This document shows, piece after piece, positions 17,183 through 25,813 of a stretch of DNA of 64,000 nt (positions within the stretch are counted from its first letter, which is position 1; each line of letters begins with the position of its first letter). The position numbers were made by a program, and so were the translations under genes. The notes beneath the pieces are model-generated. The model was not told the origin of the DNA. It worked only from the letters and a program-made list of their open reading frames with translations, and did not search any database. The DNA comes from Pseudofulvibacter geojedonensis (GTDB taxonomy: Bacteria; Bacteroidota; Bacteroidia; Flavobacteriales; Flavobacteriaceae). The stretch lies in NCBI RefSeq assembly GCF_042675745.1, contig NZ_JBHTJM010000011.1, forward strand, positions 124,001 through 188,000, in the 5' to 3' direction.

Positions 17183-18221
17183 CCTTATAAATCCCAGTAT
17201 ACACTTTTCCTTCATCATCTATAGAAGCTCGATACATTCCTTTGGTATTAAACTCCATTTGTATATTTCCTAGGCTATCTATCGCAATAATACCTCCTTC
17301 ACCTTTCATATCAACCAATTTCTTTTGCACCACTTCTTTTGCAGCTTGATCTAGACTAACACTTTTATATTCCATTTTAGCCGAAATATCATGTGCCACT
17401 GCAGCTCTTATAAAATACTCCCCATGACCTGTAGATGAAACCCCACAAGTTTTGTTATTGGCATAAGTTCCAGCTCCAATAATAGGAGCATCTCCTATGC
17501 GGTTCCATTTTTTATTGGTCATTCCCCCTGTAGAAGTTCCTGCTGCTATATTACCGCTTTTATCTAAGGCTACACAGCCAACCGTTCCAAATTTTTCGTC
17601 TGGATGTTTCTTCGTCAAAAAAGCAACTTTTTGTAACTCTCTTTCTTTAATCTTTTTAACCCTTTCTAAATTCTTCTCGGTTGCAAAGTACTTAGGATCT
17701 ACAATTCGCAATCCTTTTTCCTGAGCAAACTGGTTAGCACCTTCTCCAGACAACATAACATGAGGCGAATTTTCCATTACCATTCTTGCTGCACTTATTG
17801 GGTTTCTCACTTTTGTTACTCCAGCTACTGCCCCAGCATCTAAATTACTTCCATCCATAATAGAAGCATCTAACTCATTAGTCTCCTCATTTGTAAACAC
17901 AGCTCCTTTACCCGCATTAAAAAGCGGTGAATCTTCTAACACTTTTATAGTCTGTTCTACTGCATCTAAACTCTTTCCTCCGTTTTTCAGAATTCCATGC
18001 CCAACTTGCAAGGCTTCTTCCATTTTTTTTCTGACCAAAGAATCTAATTCAGGAGAAATACTAGCCCTTGTTTGGTAACCAGCTCCTCCATGAATCACCA
18101 AGGCAAACTCATTTACTTGCTTGTTTTCTTGTTTTTCTTTTTCTATAATTTGCTTTTCTTGCTTACAAGAAAACAATAGCAGCATGCATAAAAAAGCTGC
18201 TAAACACTTGGATGTATTCAT
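17175..18221 (-). CDS. Isoaspartyl peptidase / L-asparaginase, lipoprotein form
   Basis: A 348-residue N-terminal-nucleophile hydrolase. After the SPII signal MNTSKCLAAFLCMLLLFSC (Cys19) comes the family opening FALVIHGGAGY. The alpha subunit then runs through SLDAVEQTIKVLEDSPLFNAGKGAVF and ELDASIMDG. The autocleavage site is before Thr213 in KFGTVGCVALDKSGNIAAGTSTGG, followed by RIGDAPIIGAGTYA and TGHGEYFIR. The enzyme splits isoaspartyl dipeptides or asparagine after self-cleavage into two subunits. Lipid anchoring puts it outside the cytoplasm, suited to peptide scavenging. Its 3' end overlaps the small lipoprotein frame at 17182. Confidence 0.94.
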   Translation of the reverse strand: MNTSKCLAAFLCMLLLFSCKQEKQIIEKEKQENKQVNEFALVIHGGAGYQTRASISPELDSLVRKKMEEALQVGHGILKNGGKSLDAVEQTIKVLEDSPLFNAGKGAVFTNEETNELDASIMDGSNLDAGAVAGVTKVRNPISAARMVMENSPHVMLSGEGANQFAQEKGLRIVDPKYFATEKNLERVKKIKERELQKVAFLTKKHPDEKFGTVGCVALDKSGNIAAGTSTGGMTNKKWNRIGDAPIIGAGTYANNKTCGVSSTGHGEYFIRAAVAHDISAKMEYKSVSLDQAAKEVVQKKLVDMKGEGGIIAIDSLGNIQMEFNTKGMYRASIDDEGKVYTGIYKDE

Positions 18222-18362
18222 GTTTTTATTAAAAAAATTTCGTGATATAATCAGGAATTTTCGCTCGAAATTAGAGCTTCTTAAATATAGAAAATATATT
18301 ATTAAAAATCTTTACTTATTCAGATAAAAAAACTAGAATATTTTAGTCTCAAAAATTAATCG

Positions 18363-18370
18363 TATTTTTG
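18363..18370 (+). promoter_or_regulatory. -7 element TATTTTTG for the ALDH gene
   Basis: A perfect TAnnTTTG octamer lies 41 bp before the ATG at 18412. A clear TTG at the expected upstream distance is not present. The 190-bp gap between the divergent genes otherwise shows no gene. Confidence 0.5.
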
Positions 18371-18411
18371 CATACAATTTTTTAACAAAACACTTCAAAA
18401 AAGTTATAAAT

Positions 18412-19965
18412 ATGTCAGTAGTAGCTACAGATTTTGGAATGGATAAAGCATTAGCTCAATTAGGGTTAAGCGCCATTAACGATGGAACTTCAACAGGTTC
18501 TAACAACTTCGCAAACGGAGAAATCATCGAATCTTACTCACCAGTAGACGGTCAGTTAATCGGTAAAGTAAGAACAACTACCAAAGAAGATTATGAGAAA
18601 GTTATGGAGGCTGCTACTTCAGCTTTTAAAACTTTTAGAGAGATTCCTGCTCCACAAAGAGGAGAAATCGTTCGTCAGTTTGGAAATAAATTAAGAGATT
18701 TAAAAGAACCATTAGGAAAGTTAGTTTCTTACGAAATGGGTAAATCTTACCAAGAAGGTTTAGGAGAAGTTCAGGAAATGATCGATATCTGTGATTTTGC
18801 TGTTGGATTATCTCGTCAGTTAAACGGACAAGTAATTCCTTCTGAAAGACCAGGACACGTAATGAGAGAACAATGGCACCCAATTGGTGTTGTTGGAATT
18901 ATTTCTGCATTTAACTTCCCAGTTGCAGTTTGGGCTTGGAATACAGCTTTAGCTTGGATTTGTGGAGATGTTTGTGTTTGGAAAGGTTCAGAAAAAACTC
19001 CTTTGTGCTCAGTAGCTTGTCAAAACATTATTGCTGACATCTTAAAAGAAAACAATTTACCAGAAGGTATTTCTTGTATCGTAAACGGTGATTATAAAGT
19101 TGGTGAATACATTACTACAGATACTCGTATTCCTTTAGTTTCTGCTACAGGTTCTACAAGAATGGGACGTATTGTTGGAGCTACTGTTGCTGAACGTTTT
19201 GGTAAATCTTTATTAGAATTAGGTGGTAACAACGCAATTATCATTACTCCAACAGCCGATTTAAAAATGGTTGTTCCAGGAGCTGTATTTGGTGCTGTAG
19301 GTACTGCAGGACAACGTTGTACTTCTACTCGTAGATTAATTATTCACGAAACTGTTTACGATAAAGTAAGAGATGCTATTGTTGGTGCTTACGACCAGAT
19401 TAAAATAGGAAACCCATTAGATGAGGCTAACCATGTTGGACCATTAATTGATACTGATGCTGTTAATACCTATTTAGCTGCTATTGAAAAAGCTAAAGCT
19501 GAAGGTGGTAAAGTATTAGTTGAAGGTGGTGTATTACAAGGTGAAGGTTACGAAAGTGGATGCTACGTAAAGCCAGCTATTATTGAAGCTGAAAACCACT
19601 TCGAGATTGTACAACACGAAACATTTGCTCCAATTTTATACTTAATGAAGTATTCTGGAAATGTAGAGAACGCTATCGAATTACAAAATGGTGTTGCACA
19701 AGGATTATCTTCTTCTATCATGACTAGTGAAATGAAAGAAGCAGAGAAATTCTTATCGTTTGCAGGATCTGATTGTGGTATTGCTAACGTAAACATTGGT
19801 ACTTCTGGTGCTGAGATAGGTGGTGCTTTTGGTGGTGAGAAAGAAACTGGTGGTGGACGTGAGTCTGGTTCTGATGCTTGGAAAGTATATATGAGAAGAC
19901 AAACTAACACTGTAAACTACTCAGATCAATTACCTTTAGCTCAAGGAATTAAATTTGACTTATAG
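18412..19965 (+). CDS. Aldehyde dehydrogenase, ALDH7 (antiquitin/AASA dehydrogenase) type
   Basis: A 517-residue NAD-dependent aldehyde dehydrogenase. The catalytic Cys303 is in GTAGQRCTSTRRLIIH and the general base Glu269 in SLLELGGNNAIII. The ELGGNN segment and the C-terminal text GTSGAEIGGAFGGEKETGGGRESGSDAWKVYMRRQTNTVNYS are characteristic of ALDH7/antiquitin, whose best-known member oxidises alpha-aminoadipic semialdehyde in lysine breakdown. That substrate is inferred, and no other lysine catabolic gene is adjacent. It is a single-gene unit with its own promoter and a strong terminator. Codon use is noticeably cleaner than in its neighbours, consistent with high expression. Confidence 0.92.
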   Translation: MSVVATDFGMDKALAQLGLSAINDGTSTGSNNFANGEIIESYSPVDGQLIGKVRTTTKEDYEKVMEAATSAFKTFREIPAPQRGEIVRQFGNKLRDLKEPLGKLVSYEMGKSYQEGLGEVQEMIDICDFAVGLSRQLNGQVIPSERPGHVMREQWHPIGVVGIISAFNFPVAVWAWNTALAWICGDVCVWKGSEKTPLCSVACQNIIADILKENNLPEGISCIVNGDYKVGEYITTDTRIPLVSATGSTRMGRIVGATVAERFGKSLLELGGNNAIIITPTADLKMVVPGAVFGAVGTAGQRCTSTRRLIIHETVYDKVRDAIVGAYDQIKIGNPLDEANHVGPLIDTDAVNTYLAAIEKAKAEGGKVLVEGGVLQGEGYESGCYVKPAIIEAENHFEIVQHETFAPILYLMKYSGNVENAIELQNGVAQGLSSSIMTSEMKEAEKFLSFAGSDCGIANVNIGTSGAEIGGAFGGEKETGGGRESGSDAWKVYMRRQTNTVNYSDQLPLAQGIKFDL

Positions 19966-19992
19966 TTCATCGATAATCGATATTAATCATAG

Positions 19993-20024
19993 AAAAAGCC
20001 TCACAAAATTGTGAGGCTTTTTTT
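19993..20024 (+). terminator. Rho-independent terminator after ALDH7 gene
   Basis: The stem GCCTCAC / GTGAGGC (19998-20004 / 20011-20017) has loop AAAATT, an A-run before it and seven Ts after it. Confidence 0.9.
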
Positions 20025-20057
20025 GTTTATATTTATCTCTTAAAATTTACACTCATT

Positions 20058-20468
20058 ATGAAAAAAACAATTACAATAATCTTAGTTTTACTGGTAAGCA
20101 GTATATCATTTGCTCAAAATGAAAAAATGATTGAAGGAAAATGGAAGTTTAAGAATCTTTATGAAGAAGAAAAGTTAGAAGAAAAAGATATTCAAACTGC
20201 CAAAATGTTTTTTAAAGACATGTCAATATCATTTTCAGAAGGAAATTACGATGGTCAATTTATGGGTGTTAAAGATACTGGAACCTATAAAGTTAAAGGT
20301 CAAAAGAAAATCATCATGACTTCAAATAAAGAAGGAAGAGAAAATGCTATGCTAATCATTAAAGTTTCTAAAAATGAATTAATAATTGGCATGGGTAAAG
20401 GCGGTAAAGATGGTAAGTTTGTAATGCAAAGAATTGAACCAGCTGATGAAGCTCTAAAACAAAATTAA
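20058..20468 (+). CDS. Secreted lipocalin-like protein
   Basis: A 136-residue protein with Sec signal MKKTITIILVLLVSSISFAQ. The mature part begins NEKMIEGKWKFKNLYEEEK, the 'GxW' opening of lipocalin-like domains, and continues with beta strands (DMSISFSEGNYDGQF, GTYKVKGQKKIIMTS, LIIGMGKGGKDGKF). These small periplasmic proteins are common in Flavobacteriaceae and lack a known ligand. It is flanked by terminators on both sides and is therefore monocistronic. Confidence 0.72.
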   Translation: MKKTITIILVLLVSSISFAQNEKMIEGKWKFKNLYEEEKLEEKDIQTAKMFFKDMSISFSEGNYDGQFMGVKDTGTYKVKGQKKIIMTSNKEGRENAMLIIKVSKNELIIGMGKGGKDGKFVMQRIEPADEALKQN

Positions 20469-20479
20469 TTACTAAATAT

Positions 20480-20508
20480 AAAAGGCTTCACAAGTAGTGA
20501 AGCCTTTT
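20480..20508 (+). terminator. Rho-independent terminator
   Basis: The 12-bp stem AAAAGGCTTCAC / GTGAAGCCTTTT has loop AAGTA and sits 12 bp after the lipocalin-like gene. Its symmetric A- and T-runs mean it could also act on the opposite strand for the gene starting near 21179. Confidence 0.85.
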
Positions 20509-20561
20509 ATATTTAGATTATTTTTTACTCATTCTTGAACTTAAATACTCATTTTATAAAT

Positions 20562-21179
20562 TTAGGCGTAGGCCATTTTTAAAGTTTTACGCTTCTGTTC
20601 TCTTCTACTCAAAGCATCATATACTTCTTCTACATCTGCTGCCATTAAAACCATATGTATCTTATAATCTACATTTGGATCTGCGCTACGTCTTTTTTCA
20701 GCTATAGTGGTTGCCCCTATTAATTTTTGATAAACTCTTTCATTCTTTTTTTCGAAAACAAACAAACATTTTTCCATATTCATCTTTAAACCAATTAAAA
20801 GAGAATGCTTTATTAAGTTCATTATTATCTTTATACTTCCTCTATGATCCTTATCTGTAGCTATTCTCCATGATGAACCAATACGTTTATTAATTCTTCT
20901 AAATTGATTCGTTTCTTTTCTGAAATATAAATCTGTATGCAATCCATTTCTACTATCTAATGTTACAGAATTTGTTCCTATAATTTTACCCTCGCATTCA
21001 GCTATAATAATTACTGTTTCTCTAATTCTATTTAAATGTGGGTATAAATCTAATTCTCTTTCTTCTTTTGGCAATATCAATCCTCCATCAACAAAAGTAT
21101 CATACGTTAATGAGTGAATCTCTGGCAACCTACTTAAATCTGTTAATTCTTTATAAATTATTTTGCTCTCTAATTTCAT
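20562..21179 (-). CDS. GNAT-type acyltransferase resembling N-acyl amino acid synthase
   Basis: I choose the ATG at 21179 (MKLESKIIYKELTDLSRL, 205 residues) because a perfect -7 box at 21207-21214 puts the transcript start downstream of the earlier ATG at 21209. The protein has an acetyltransferase-like layout: LPEIHSLTYDTFVDGGLI, then TVIIIAECEGKIIGTNSVTLDS, the helix IGSSWRIATDKDHRGSIKIIMNLIKHSLLIGLKMNMEKCLF, and KNERVYQKLIGATTIA. This resembles FeeM / autoinducer-synthase-like N-acyltransferases. The acyl acceptor is unknown. It is divergent from the AraC regulator gene. Confidence 0.65.
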   Translation of the reverse strand: MKLESKIIYKELTDLSRLPEIHSLTYDTFVDGGLILPKEERELDLYPHLNRIRETVIIIAECEGKIIGTNSVTLDSRNGLHTDLYFRKETNQFRRINKRIGSSWRIATDKDHRGSIKIIMNLIKHSLLIGLKMNMEKCLFVFEKKNERVYQKLIGATTIAEKRRSADPNVDYKIHMVLMAADVEEVYDALSRREQKRKTLKMAYA

Positions 21180-21206
21180 GTGTAAGTTTTTACTTTCATT
21201 TTTTTG

Positions 21207-21214
21207 CAAACATA
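21207..21214 (-). promoter_or_regulatory. -7 element TATGTTTG deciding the start of the acyltransferase
   Basis: On the minus strand TATGTTTG fits TAnnTTTG exactly. Transcription would begin near 21201, which excludes the ATG at 21209 and supports 21179. Confidence 0.5.
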
Positions 21215-21302
21215 AACATATACAAAAACAAGAACTAATATCTGTAATAATTATATTGTTAATTTTAGAATAAATTTTTCGACTAAGACTTAAAGTTATC
21301 TA

Positions 21303-22142
21303 ATGGCAGTAAATGAACTAAAAAAGCTCGCTTACAAAGACATTTTCTCTATCAGTGAAATAGATTTTAATAACTCTTGTTTAATTAACAAAACAGAGCA
21401 AATAAACACTTATACCATTTTCTGGATTAAGAATGGAAAAGGCACTTATAACGTTGATTTTAAAAACTACTCATTCGAAGGTAATACTATATTATTCTTA
21501 ACGCCTGGAGAAATATTTTCTATCGGTTCTGAAGATATTCAACAAGCATTCAAACTAACTTTTATTAAAGACTTTTATTGCATAGAAACTCATGATAAAG
21601 CAATAGCTTGTAATGGGATTTTATTTAACAATATATATGAAACCCCTTTTATTAAACCTTGCAAAAAAGATAGTGCAAAACTTTCATTCATCATAGATAG
21701 TATTATTGATGAATTATCTCAAGAGTCTACTGCCCAATATGATATGTTACAATCCTATTTAAAACAATTCATTATTCATGCTGTTAGGATTAAAAAAGAG
21801 CATCATATAATAAAAGACGATTCCGGATCAAGACTTTTTAAGGATTTTAGCCTATTAGTAGAACAAAACTTTAAACAACTTCATTCTATTACAGATTATG
21901 CTAACAGATTAGGTGTTAGTCCTAAATCTCTTTCTAAGCACTTTCAAAAATTAGGAACAACAACACCTAGTGCTTTCTTAAAAAATAGAATTATATTAGA
22001 AGCTAAAAGAGAACTTTTTTACACCAACAAAACGGTAAAAGAAATAGCTTTTTATTTAGGTTTTAACGATCCAGCCTATTTTACTAGATTCTTTACAAAA
22101 GCTACAAAAAAATCACCTCTTCAGTTTAAAAAAGAACTGTAA
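21303..22142 (+). CDS. AraC-family transcriptional regulator
   Basis: A 279-residue regulator. The N-terminal half is a cupin-like sensor (INTYTIFWIKNGKGTYNVDFKNYSFEGNTILFLTPGE). The C-terminal about 100 residues hold the double helix-turn-helix: HSITDYANRLGVSPKSLSKHFQKLGTTTPSAFLKNRIILEAKREL and VKEIAFYLGFNDPAYFTRFFTKATKKSPLQFKK. It ends 91 bp before the thioredoxin-led redox operon on the same strand and is the likely regulator of that operon. The inducer is unknown. Confidence 0.93.
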   Translation: MAVNELKKLAYKDIFSISEIDFNNSCLINKTEQINTYTIFWIKNGKGTYNVDFKNYSFEGNTILFLTPGEIFSIGSEDIQQAFKLTFIKDFYCIETHDKAIACNGILFNNIYETPFIKPCKKDSAKLSFIIDSIIDELSQESTAQYDMLQSYLKQFIIHAVRIKKEHHIIKDDSGSRLFKDFSLLVEQNFKQLHSITDYANRLGVSPKSLSKHFQKLGTTTPSAFLKNRIILEAKRELFYTNKTVKEIAFYLGFNDPAYFTRFFTKATKKSPLQFKKEL

Positions 22143-22200
22143 TTCCTTTCTGTCCAATCATCAGGAACTTTTGTCCATTTCTTGACTTTGATATCTGCCG

Positions 22201-22208
22201 CATCTTTG
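22201..22208 (+). promoter_or_regulatory. Near-consensus -7 element of the redox operon
   Basis: CATCTTTG matches TAnnTTTG at seven of eight positions, 26 bp before the thioredoxin ATG. The 91-bp gap after the AraC gene is the natural place for its operator. I see no clear repeat pair that could be called one. Confidence 0.35.
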
Positions 22209-22233
22209 TACTATCATTAAAACAAAGAAAAAA

Positions 22234-22554
22234 ATGGATATACAAATAAATCAAGATCAGTTTATAAAAACAGTAGAAGATAACAACATAGTAGTTATCG
22301 ATTTTTTTGCTGATTGGTGCGGCCCTTGCCAAACTTTATTACCTACAATACACAAATTAGCTGAAGAGTTAAAAGACGAAGTAACCATTAAAAAAGTAAA
22401 TGTAGATACCAATAGAGAACTTTCGGTTGCATTTAATGTTAGAAGCATTCCTACACTAGTTTATTTTAAAAATGGAAAAGAAGTAGCTAGACATAACGGC
22501 CTTTTATCAGAAGGAATGTTACGAGGTCATATCAACCAATTAAAAACCGCATAA
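22234..22554 (+). CDS. Thioredoxin family protein
   Basis: A 106-residue thioredoxin with an intact active site WCGPC (Cys29 and Cys32), the buried Asp23, and the cis-proline segment RSIPTLVYFKNGKEV. It reduces disulfides in the cytoplasm. It is the first gene of a unit with a 37-residue zinc-ribbon-like protein (2 bp later), an AhpD-like protein and a cupredoxin-like secreted protein. In this setting it may supply electrons to the AhpD-like peroxide-handling protein rather than act as the general thioredoxin. Confidence 0.93.
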   Translation: MDIQINQDQFIKTVEDNNIVVIDFFADWCGPCQTLLPTIHKLAEELKDEVTIKKVNVDTNRELSVAFNVRSIPTLVYFKNGKEVARHNGLLSEGMLRGHINQLKTA

Positions 22555-22556
22555 AC

Positions 22557-22670
22557 ATGAAAACCAAAGAGAATTATCAATGCCCCAATTGCTGGGGATA
22601 TCAGGAATATGACGAAAAACATCCTGGAAAGAAAATCTGTGAATGCAAGAATGAATCTAATAATCAATAA
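22557..22670 (+). CDS. Mini zinc-ribbon-like protein, 37 aa
   Basis: An ATG two bases after the thioredoxin stop opens 37 codons: MKTKENYQCPNCWGYQEYD, then HPGKKICECKNESNNQ. The CPNC and CEC pairs (Cys9, Cys12, Cys28, Cys30) form a plausible single zinc-binding knuckle. Tight spacing to genes on both sides (11 bp to the AhpD-like gene) supports expression within the operon. Short CPNCWGYQEYD-type proteins appear in Flavobacteriaceae redox operons as far as I recall. Function is unknown. Confidence 0.65.
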   Translation: MKTKENYQCPNCWGYQEYDEKHPGKKICECKNESNNQ

Positions 22671-22681
22671 AAACAAATATT

Positions 22682-23239
22682 ATGAATACAAGAATTAAAA
22701 CTTTAAACCCTGACACTACAACTGGAGAAGCAAAAGAATTATTTAACGCCGTTGAAAAAAAGTTAGGGTTCATACCAAATCTTATTAAAGTATTTGGAAA
22801 CTCTCCGGCAACTTTAAAAGCTTATTTAAGTTTAGGAGAATTAACTGCTAGTGGTAATTTCTCTAACAAATTTAGAGAACAATTAGCCTTAGCTATTGCA
22901 GAAGAAAATGAATGTAACTATTGTTTATCTGCTCATACCGCTATTGGTAAAATGAATGGGTTAACAGAAGATCAAATAGAAAACAATCGTCAAGCCTTTT
23001 CTGATGATGCAAAAACTCAGGCAGGATTGTTATTTGCTCAACAAGTAACTAAAAACAAAGCAATTGTTAACAATGAAGACATTGAAGCAATAAAAAACGC
23101 TGGTTATACAGATGAAGACATCTTAGAAATTGTACTAAATGTTGTAGCTAACACTTTAACTAATTACACCAACCATTTAGCCAAAACAGAAATTGATTTT
23201 CCTAAAGTAGAAGCTGGAAAGTTTAACGTAACACATTAA
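22682..23239 (+). CDS. Carboxymuconolactone decarboxylase / AhpD-like protein
   Basis: A 185-residue protein of the CMD/AhpD superfamily. The peroxidatic motif is present as ECNYCLSAHTAIGK, with Cys78, Cys81 and His85, and the preceding FREQLALAIAEEN helix is typical. Such proteins are disulfide-relay alkylhydroperoxidase-type enzymes. With thioredoxin in the same unit, a thioredoxin-fed peroxidase or reductase role is plausible (inference). The second half (TQAGLLFAQQVTKNK, TDEDILEIVLNVVANTLTNYTNHLAKT) matches the family's C-terminal helices. Confidence 0.88.
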   Translation: MNTRIKTLNPDTTTGEAKELFNAVEKKLGFIPNLIKVFGNSPATLKAYLSLGELTASGNFSNKFREQLALAIAEENECNYCLSAHTAIGKMNGLTEDQIENNRQAFSDDAKTQAGLLFAQQVTKNKAIVNNEDIEAIKNAGYTDEDILEIVLNVVANTLTNYTNHLAKTEIDFPKVEAGKFNVTH

Positions 23240-23272
23240 TAAAAACCATTTTAAAATTTAAAAACAGAAAAC

Positions 23273-23641
23273 ATGAAAAAATTAATAGCAGTTGTTATCG
23301 TATTAATTGGTTTTACATTTCAGGCCAACGCACAAGAAGTAAAAACGGTAAGTTTAGAACAGACTAAAGGAGAGTTTACTCAAAAAGCTTTAACACTCTC
23401 GGAAGGAACATACGTTTTTGAAGTTTCAAATAATAATGCCGCTCCAGAAGTAGGTTTAGTTTTAATTGAAGCCGGAAAGGATGGAACAGATGCAAAAAAC
23501 CATATTAAAAATGCATATGTATCTCAAATGGTAAAACACGGTAAAAAAGAGACTTCTAAAGAAGTAATGCTTAAAAAAGGCACCTATAAATATTTTTGCC
23601 CTTTTAATAAAACACCTCAATATACTTTGATTGTTATGTAA
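23273..23641 (+). CDS. Secreted cupredoxin-like protein
   Basis: A 122-residue protein with Sec signal MKKLIAVVIVLIGFTFQANAQ. The mature part has cupredoxin-like strands (GTYVFEVSNNNAAPEVGLVL) and the closing GTYKYFCPFNKTPQYTLIV, where blue-copper proteins carry the Cys-x(n)-His-x(n)-Met loop. The Cys is present, but no His or Met follows it in the expected places, so a type 1 copper site is doubtful. It is the last gene of the thioredoxin/AhpD-like unit and ends at a bidirectional terminator. Confidence 0.7.
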   Translation: MKKLIAVVIVLIGFTFQANAQEVKTVSLEQTKGEFTQKALTLSEGTYVFEVSNNNAAPEVGLVLIEAGKDGTDAKNHIKNAYVSQMVKHGKKETSKEVMLKKGTYKYFCPFNKTPQYTLIVM

Positions 23642-23660
23642 TGCTAGATAAGTTAACAAC

Positions 23661-23691
23661 AAAAAGGTTTCTCTAAGGGGAAGCCTTTTTT
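23661..23691. terminator. Bidirectional terminator between convergent genes
   Basis: The stem AAAAAGGTTTC / GAAGCCTTTTT (one G-T pair) has loop TCTAAGGG. A GTTAAC lies just outside on each side, lengthening the dyad. It lies between the cupredoxin-like gene and the convergent transporter gene and has T-runs on both strands. Confidence 0.8.
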
Positions 23692-23700
23692 AGTTAACAG

Positions 23701-25131
23701 CTAATCTAATAAATACGGAATGACTAGTAAATAATACCCAATTAATAACAACACTGCTATTGTATTCAATACAACTCCAGCCCTTACCATTTGATTTACT
23801 TTCACGTAGCCACTTGCAAAGACTATCGCATTTGGAGGTGTTGCCATTGGTAACATAAAAGCACAACTAGAAGCAATAGTTACAGGTACCAATAAATGCA
23901 ACAAAGGAATTTCTAAACCAATTGCAATTCCGGCTACCACTGGAGCCAATACAGCTACTAATGCTACATTACTCATTAACTCTGTCATAAACAACATTAA
24001 AACTATTAACACAACAACGGTTAATAAAACACTTAAGCCACTATTTGCTATTGTTTGAATTACAATATCTACTATCCCGCTCTCTTTCATACCATTGGCT
24101 AATGCCAATCCTCCTCCAAAAAGCAATAAAATCCCCCAGCTTAACTTTTCAGTATCCTTCCAGTCTAACACAAAACTATTTTTAGTCCAACTTAGAGGAA
24201 TTGCAAACAATGAAATAGCACTAAAAATACTTATAACGGTATCGCTTAACTTTAACTCTGGTAGTAGATTATTAATTAATCCTCTAGACATCCATAAAAA
24301 AACTGTCAACACAAATACCGTTAAAACCCTTTTCTCTTGTTTACTTAACTTTCCTATTTTACTCAATTCACTTGAAATTAATTCACTAGAGTTTTCAAAC
24401 AATATGCCTTTACACGGAAACATCCATTTTACCAATACTAAATAACAAAAGAATACCATTAATACTGAAAAAGGAAAACCTATACTCATCCATTTTAAGA
24501 ACGATATTTCAATGTTATACTCATTCTCTAACAAGCCTATCAAAACAGAGTTTGGCGGTGTCCCAATAATAGTTGCAATACCTCCTGCATTAGCAGAAAA
24601 TGCAATACCTAACATTACACTTAATGCAAAATTTTTGTCTTTTTTTGTAAAGCCATCTGCATCATGAATTAAAAGTTTTATTACAGAAATGGCTATTGGC
24701 AACATTACAACTGTACTGGCTGTATTGCTTATCCACATGCTTAAAAAGGCAGTAGCCAACATAAATCCTAGAACTACTTTATTAGGACTCGTTCCTGTCA
24801 TTTTAATAATGGTAAGCGCAATTCTTTTATGAAGGTTTGATTTCTCTAATGCTAAGGCCAATACAAATCCCCCAAAGAATAAAAAAATAATGGGGCTTCC
24901 GTAATTTGCCCCAACTTCTGCAATGGGCATAATTTTAAGTAACGGAAAAAGCAATAATGGTAACAAAGCAGTTACTGCAATATGAACAGCTTCTGTTATC
25001 CACCAAACCACCATCCATATGGCAACAGCTAAAACCAAATCTCCTTTTTCTGAGATTAACGGAAATGGAAAATTAATTATTATTAAAAATAGAATTGGGG
25101 CTAGTAATAATCCTATTTTTTTAGCTAACAT
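23701..25131 (-). CDS. DASS/SLC13 family sodium:dicarboxylate (anion) transporter
   Basis: A 476-residue polytopic membrane protein. The two diagnostic helix-breaking motifs are present: WISNTASTVVMLPIA near residue 140 and LMSNVALVAVLAPV near residue 390, the second with Val-Ala in place of the usual Thr-Ala. IGTPPNSVLIG and ATPPNAIVFASGYVKV are the tip motifs of the family. It probably imports C4-dicarboxylates or sulfate-type anions with sodium. It lies 11 bp downstream of the PhnA-type gene on the same strand, suggesting one transcript. Confidence 0.92.
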   Translation of the reverse strand: MLAKKIGLLLAPILFLIIINFPFPLISEKGDLVLAVAIWMVVWWITEAVHIAVTALLPLLLFPLLKIMPIAEVGANYGSPIIFLFFGGFVLALALEKSNLHKRIALTIIKMTGTSPNKVVLGFMLATAFLSMWISNTASTVVMLPIAISVIKLLIHDADGFTKKDKNFALSVMLGIAFSANAGGIATIIGTPPNSVLIGLLENEYNIEISFLKWMSIGFPFSVLMVFFCYLVLVKWMFPCKGILFENSSELISSELSKIGKLSKQEKRVLTVFVLTVFLWMSRGLINNLLPELKLSDTVISIFSAISLFAIPLSWTKNSFVLDWKDTEKLSWGILLLFGGGLALANGMKESGIVDIVIQTIANSGLSVLLTVVVLIVLMLFMTELMSNVALVAVLAPVVAGIAIGLEIPLLHLLVPVTIASSCAFMLPMATPPNAIVFASGYVKVNQMVRAGVVLNTIAVLLLIGYYLLVIPYLLD

Positions 25132-25142
25132 GATTTTGTAAT

Positions 25143-25751
25143 TTAATTTCTGCTGTCTTCTTTAGTCTTCTTAACATATTGAGTTAAAATAACAATATGT
25201 TGTCCGTCTACTCTTCCTTCTATTTGATTTTCATTATCCCAAACCAATGATATTCTATGTACTGCGGCTCCACGTTTAGCAGTAAAATTAGCTCCTTTTA
25301 CTACCAAATCTTTTATCAATACTACCGAATCACCATCTTTTAAGATATTTCCATTACAATCTTTGTGTACAATAGCATTTTCATCTGGCTCATCTCCATC
25401 ACCTAAAGCATTTGCCCATTCTAATCGTTCTTCATCTAAATACATCATATCTAATAAGTCTTGACTCCAACCGTGACTTTTTAAACGATGTAACATTCGC
25501 CAAGCTATTACTTGTACAGCTGGCTCTTCGCTCCACATACTATCATTTAAACAACGCCAATGATTACTATCTGCTGTATCGGGATTCTCTATTTGAGAAG
25601 CACAAGTACCACAAATTAAAATACTTTTTTCTAATTCCGGTCCTTTATCAGAAACTGGAGGGACATGGTACACAGTTAAATTATCTGGAGAAGTACACAA
25701 CTCGCACGTAGAATTACTACGCTGGTGTAATTTCTTTTCTATTACGCTCAT
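25143..25751 (-). CDS. PhnA-domain protein with N-terminal zinc ribbon
   Basis: A 202-residue protein. The N terminus has a zinc-ribbon/HNH-like pattern (STCELC then ILICGTCASQI). The C-terminal about 65 residues are the PhnA/YjdM domain: CNGNILKDGDSVVLIKDLVVKGANFTAKRGAAVHRISLVWDNENQIEGRVDGQHIVILTQYVKK. Despite the name, PhnA proteins are not demonstrated phosphonate enzymes. The gene is followed by the DASS transporter in the same direction and is divergent from the ABC-F gene. Confidence 0.9.
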   Translation of the reverse strand: MSVIEKKLHQRSNSTCELCTSPDNLTVYHVPPVSDKGPELEKSILICGTCASQIENPDTADSNHWRCLNDSMWSEEPAVQVIAWRMLHRLKSHGWSQDLLDMMYLDEERLEWANALGDGDEPDENAIVHKDCNGNILKDGDSVVLIKDLVVKGANFTAKRGAAVHRISLVWDNENQIEGRVDGQHIVILTQYVKKTKEDSRN

Positions 25752-25773
25752 ATGAAGAAGTTATTGACTTTTG

Positions 25774-25781
25774 CGAAAATA
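25774..25781 (-). promoter_or_regulatory. -7-like element TATTTTCG for the PhnA gene
   Basis: A one-base variant of TAnnTTTG on the minus strand, 23 bp from the start at 25751. The same TATTTTCG variant lies ahead of the second DUF2723 gene. Confidence 0.35.
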
Positions 25782-25813
25782 CGATATTAAATCGGATTCA
25801 ATTCCTTTTTCAT

